From a bacterium (GTDB taxonomy: Bacteria > Bacillota > Clostridia > Lachnospirales > Lachnospiraceae), in NCBI GenBank assembly GCA_030539165.1, contig JAUNSO010000030.1, positions 1 to 35,529 of the forward strand: a DNA stretch of 35,529 nt. Direction: 5' to 3'. Numbering within the stretch: the first letter of the stretch is position 1; each line of letters starts with the position of its first letter. Of this stretch, positions 32,807-35,529 are shown piece after piece. A program made the position numbers and the translations under genes. The notes beneath the pieces were generated by a model, which had not been told where the DNA came from, did not search any database, and was given only the letters and a program-made list of their open reading frames with translations.

Positions 32807-34396
32807 TCAACCATTATTTTCTATTTTTTTCATATTTATCTTCAAAATAACTACAATGGTAATTCCTGCGAGTCCGATCAGCATCACATACAGTATCCAA
32901 ATGTTTGTGTCGCCGGTTGCCGGTGCTGCCGCTGCTGCCTGATTGCTGACAGCAATCGTAAACTGCTCTGCAGTCCCCTCTACCTGTGTCCCATGTGCAT
33001 CCACACCTACAATCTCAACTGTCAGGCTCTTGCCCAGCATATCTTCTGTAATCGGTATGTCATGTTTGAATTCAAGGGTAGAATAATTATCCCAGTCTCC
33101 GCTCTTGCGATTCAGATTCACTTCCTTTTTCAGTGTCTCATCTATCCCGTCCCCTGTGATGTGATACTGTAACGTGCTGATCTTATTATTCAGCTTATAG
33201 CTGTTGTCTCCGTTATCGACTATATCAGCCGCATCAATCTGGATTGGGGTTGCCACTCCGTAGACTGCAATTGTTTCTCCGACATTTGCATCAATACCGT
33301 CTGATACGTTCAAATCATATGCTGTCGCCTGTGGGTCATCCTGTATGTACACATTGTCTTCTGTATCAGTGATAAATGTCTCTGCCCTGTAAAGCTGCAG
33401 CTTATCCCCGGCATCAAATGGCACAATTTCACTGCCTGTCTTTGCCGCATCCGGCAGTACAGGCTCGCCATATTCATAATAATAGCACTGTATCCGGTCA
33501 GGATCTTCTATTGCTTTGATTGTCTGCATGGTTGCGACCTCTACAGAATAGGTTGCACTGCTTTCCTTCACATTGTATATCACAAAGTGTACCTTGCCCT
33601 GTAAATATTCAGAAGCATCCGCTGCTCTCCATTCCGGCAGGATTTCACAGAAAATATCGCCCTTGGACCAATATCCGGGGAACAGATCTGTATAGACTTT
33701 ATAGTTATTTTGCTCCGCAAATGCAGTCAGCCTGTCCCGATGAGCCGCCGGCGAGAATCTGGACAGAATCTTGTCTGCGTCTGCGCCGATGGTAATCTGC
33801 TTCTCTGCTGTACCAGTCACATCCGAGTCATCCTTCTTTGCATCTGTATTGTCTGTCACCGTCACACTGATGGTATATGCTCCGTCCTTTAACAGCTCAT
33901 AGGGATTGCCTGATGCATCCACAAAAGCGGTCTGCTCGGATATCTCGCCTTCGCCGCCCGATAGTAATGCTGCAAATTCATGATCATTATAGTATAATTT
34001 GATATCCCCGTTATGGAAGGACTTCTCATCTTTTCCATCCCAGAGCAGCTCCGGCATGCCCGCATCCAGAAGTTCATTGATATCGTCCCCGTAATAGGAC
34101 AGACCGGGATAATCAATGTAAGCATTCGTATTGTTCATGATTGTAGTCGATACAGTTCTGACCACAGTACCGGAGGCATCCTTGAGTTCCACCCTGACCT
34201 CGTCACCATCCTGAAGCTCCGCTCCTGCATCGAATGTTCCAAGTACATAGAAGCTCCTGCCCGTGACGATATTGGTCTCCTTGTCTGACGGAGCTGTGAT
34301 CTTGATCCCCACATCCTTTGCAAATACAGTTGCTGCCATCATGGTCATACATATCGTGCTGATGAATAGCGCACCAATCCACTTACATTTTCTCAT
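32807..34396 (-). CDS. Cell-wall surface protein with PATGD sorting signal
   Basis: The 529-aa protein has a signal peptide (about residues 1-26, ending VFA), an extracellular region of beta-rich domains, and a C-terminal sorting signal: APATGD (491-496), a hydrophobic helix (about 499-519) and a basic tail (KINMKK). An early domain (about 30-110, ITAPSDKETNIVTGRSFYVLG) looks Ig-like, and an Ig-like part lies near 395-480. PATG in place of LPXTG is a variant. The mature protein is expected to be linked to peptidoglycan by the sortase encoded 61 bp upstream. Its binding role is unknown; adhesion or matrix functions are typical but unproven here. No terminator was seen after the stop. Confidence 0.85.
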   Translation of the reverse strand: MRKCKWIGALFISTICMTMMAATVFAKDVGIKITAPSDKETNIVTGRSFYVLGTFDAGAELQDGDEVRVELKDASGTVVRTVSTTIMNNTNAYIDYPGLSYYGDDINELLDAGMPELLWDGKDEKSFHNGDIKLYYNDHEFAALLSGGEGEISEQTAFVDASGNPYELLKDGAYTISVTVTDNTDAKKDDSDVTGTAEKQITIGADADKILSRFSPAAHRDRLTAFAEQNNYKVYTDLFPGYWSKGDIFCEILPEWRAADASEYLQGKVHFVIYNVKESSATYSVEVATMQTIKAIEDPDRIQCYYYEYGEPVLPDAAKTGSEIVPFDAGDKLQLYRAETFITDTEDNVYIQDDPQATAYDLNVSDGIDANVGETIAVYGVATPIQIDAADIVDNGDNSYKLNNKISTLQYHITGDGIDETLKKEVNLNRKSGDWDNYSTLEFKHDIPITEDMLGKSLTVEIVGVDAHGTQVEGTAEQFTIAVSNQAAAAAPATGDTNIWILYVMLIGLAGITIVVILKINMKKIENNG

Positions 34397-34457
34397 ACCA
34401 TTCCTCCTTATGCGTGAGCTTTCAATCTGATACAGTTACCTTTTTCCTGTATACTTT

Positions 34458-35441
34458 TCACTGTTCCTGATACATGCATTCTAACTGTCCATGTACAAAC
34501 AGTCTCTGCGTTGACGCACCCTCTCCTGTACAGGTTACAAGTACAACTGAGCACGCTTCATATCCTGTCTCTGCATTGAGCAGATGCTTCATCTCATCTG
34601 CCGCTGCTTCCACCGATGATTTGTCAAGTGCAGCGTTTCGGTACTGTTGGTACTCTTCCTTCGTCTTGCATTTCCAAAAGCTTTTAGAGTTTGGTGTATC
34701 CTGATAACAGGAGTATATCCTGTATTGATAGATTCCTTCCTTTGTATACAAATAAAAATATGGCGCTTTCTGAGTGAAATCATCCATATAGAGCAGTTTC
34801 TTTAAGGATCCAAACATACTGCCGTCCTTCATGTTATGTCCATAGATGAACGTGTTGTAATCTGACAGGTTCGGATCCTGCTCACTGTCCATGAAAATAC
34901 AGCCAGACGCATTTTTCTGATCTTCAAAGGTATGCGTAAGATAATATTCATTGTCTTCACCCTGTACGACCGGGTAGCTGAGGTCAATTACCTCTATGTA
35001 CAGCCAGGCAACGAGATCACTGTTGATCTTTGCAAGTTCGCAAAAGTCCGGATTCAAAGCTGGAAAATCCTTTCTGTCTGGATTCAGGACTGGGAAATCC
35101 TTTTCGTCTGGATTCAGTGCCGAGAGATTCTTTTCGTCTGGATTTACAGGTTTCGCCTGATATTCATTGCGTTCTTCACTTAAATATCCGGTCAACTGTT
35201 CCTGTCCATCATTCGTATCAGAACTCAGGCTTGTATGATTACTGGTGTTTCTGTCTTCTTGCTCTGCTTCCGATTTGTTTGTCGTATATGTCTGTAGTTT
35301 CTTGTATTCTACCCTTGCATTTCTGTATTCTGCGAGACTTCTGACTAACAAAACAGATGCACCTGCGAGGATACAGATTGCAATGCATAAAACCACCTTA
35401 TGTACAGCCGGTATCCTCTTATATAAATCAATCCATTTCAT
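34458..35441 (-). CDS. Class B sortase
   Basis: The 327-aa protein has an N-terminal membrane anchor (about residues 16-34), a polar linker (about 55-130) with decapeptide repeats, and a sortase B domain (about 135-325). Catalytic residues are His202 in YGHNMKDGSMF, Cys304 in LVTCTGEG and Arg313 in TQRLFVHG. The NSDLVAWLYI opening and GCIFMDSEQDP strand are typical of class B. The enzyme cuts a sorting motif and transfers the protein to the cell wall; the surface protein encoded next is the obvious substrate. It is transcribed first, from a clear promoter, with a modest GATGG-type ribosome binding site. Confidence 0.93.
   Translation of the reverse strand: MKWIDLYKRIPAVHKVVLCIAICILAGASVLLVRSLAEYRNARVEYKKLQTYTTNKSEAEQEDRNTSNHTSLSSDTNDGQEQLTGYLSEERNEYQAKPVNPDEKNLSALNPDEKDFPVLNPDRKDFPALNPDFCELAKINSDLVAWLYIEVIDLSYPVVQGEDNEYYLTHTFEDQKNASGCIFMDSEQDPNLSDYNTFIYGHNMKDGSMFGSLKKLLYMDDFTQKAPYFYLYTKEGIYQYRIYSCYQDTPNSKSFWKCKTKEEYQQYRNAALDKSSVEAAADEMKHLLNAETGYEACSVVLVTCTGEGASTQRLFVHGQLECMYQEQ
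35050..35139. repeat. Three 30-bp tandem repeats inside the sortase gene
   Basis: Units start at 35050, 35080 and 35110, with a fourth partial at 35140, each beginning GGATT on the plus strand. They encode the ten-residue unit NPDEKDFPVL with variations (residues 100-129) in the linker between the membrane anchor and the catalytic domain. Confidence 0.88.
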
Positions 35442-35474
35442 CAGTTTCCATCTCTTTTTAAGTGTATTTCTTTC

Positions 35475-35503
35475 ATTATACTGTATTTTATTGGAATTTG
35501 CAA
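35475..35503 (-). promoter_or_regulatory. Strong candidate promoter for the sortase-substrate pair
   Basis: On the minus strand TTGCAA (35498-35503) and a perfect TATAAT (35475-35480) are 17 nt apart, about 35 nt upstream of the sortase ATG. Confidence 0.65.
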
Positions 35504-35529
35504 TAGTTTCATTAAATTTCTCTTTATTC

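Noticed and set aside
35050..35139. Possible CRISPR or regulatory repeat
   Set aside because: The period is 30 bp, in frame with the sortase gene and without spacers, so it encodes a protein linker repeat.

Overview
This window most resembles a chromosomal segment from a motile, low-to-mid GC Gram-positive anaerobe of the Clostridia, probably a Lachnospiraceae gut species. That is inferred from gene content and style: strong GGAGG ribosome binding sites, TTGNNN-17-TATAAT promoters, the secG-rnr-smpB-ssrA order, CheV with several chemoreceptors, a class B sortase with a PATGD-type substrate, LytTR-DUF3021 regulation and an AbiE locus. No rRNA, tRNA, CRISPR array, integrase or transposase was seen. 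All genes except one (an AGCS amino acid symporter at 15888-17330) lie on the minus strand, so they are read from high to low coordinates.

Positions 1-9060 are mostly signalling: the start of an unidentified gene cut by the window edge, cheV, a lipoprotein, an OmpR-type two-component system, a membrane protein of unknown function preceded by a 50-bp tandem double-hairpin repeat, a Cache-type chemoreceptor, and a four-domain EAL-REC-GGDEF-pseudoREC c-di-GMP protein. Positions 9160-12640 hold ribosome rescue and RNA turnover: ssrA (tmRNA, tag ANDRYSLAAA), smpB, rnr and secG, with an intrinsic terminator standing between secG and rnr. Positions 12686-17400 hold a GH25 lysozyme-like exoprotein, a soluble CZB zinc-binding chemoreceptor, and the divergent AGCS transporter.

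Positions 17422-23191 form an apparent five-gene operon: membrane-anchored alpha/beta hydrolase, LytTR regulator, DUF3021 membrane protein and two ABC exporter half-transporters. Upstream of it lies a 659-bp gene-free stretch (23192-23850) full of interleaved inverted repeats, a 30-bp direct repeat and a long hairpin. A secreted protein of unknown function and a LuxR-type regulator follow (23851-26335), then a lower-GC AbiEi/AbiEii toxin-antitoxin pair (26397-27891).

The most interesting part is 28004-32750. A promoter, an apparent yjdF-type (azaaromatic-sensing) riboswitch and a Shine-Dalgarno-sequestering hairpin precede yjdF. Four closely packed genes follow: a zinc-ribbon PlsC-like acyltransferase, two flavodoxin-fold reductases and an Lsa-type ABC-F ribosome-protection protein. 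This reads as one riboswitch-led operon combining sensing of aromatic toxins or antibiotics with redox, lipid and ribosome-protection functions. The window ends with a class B sortase carrying a decapeptide-repeat linker and its probable cell-wall substrate.
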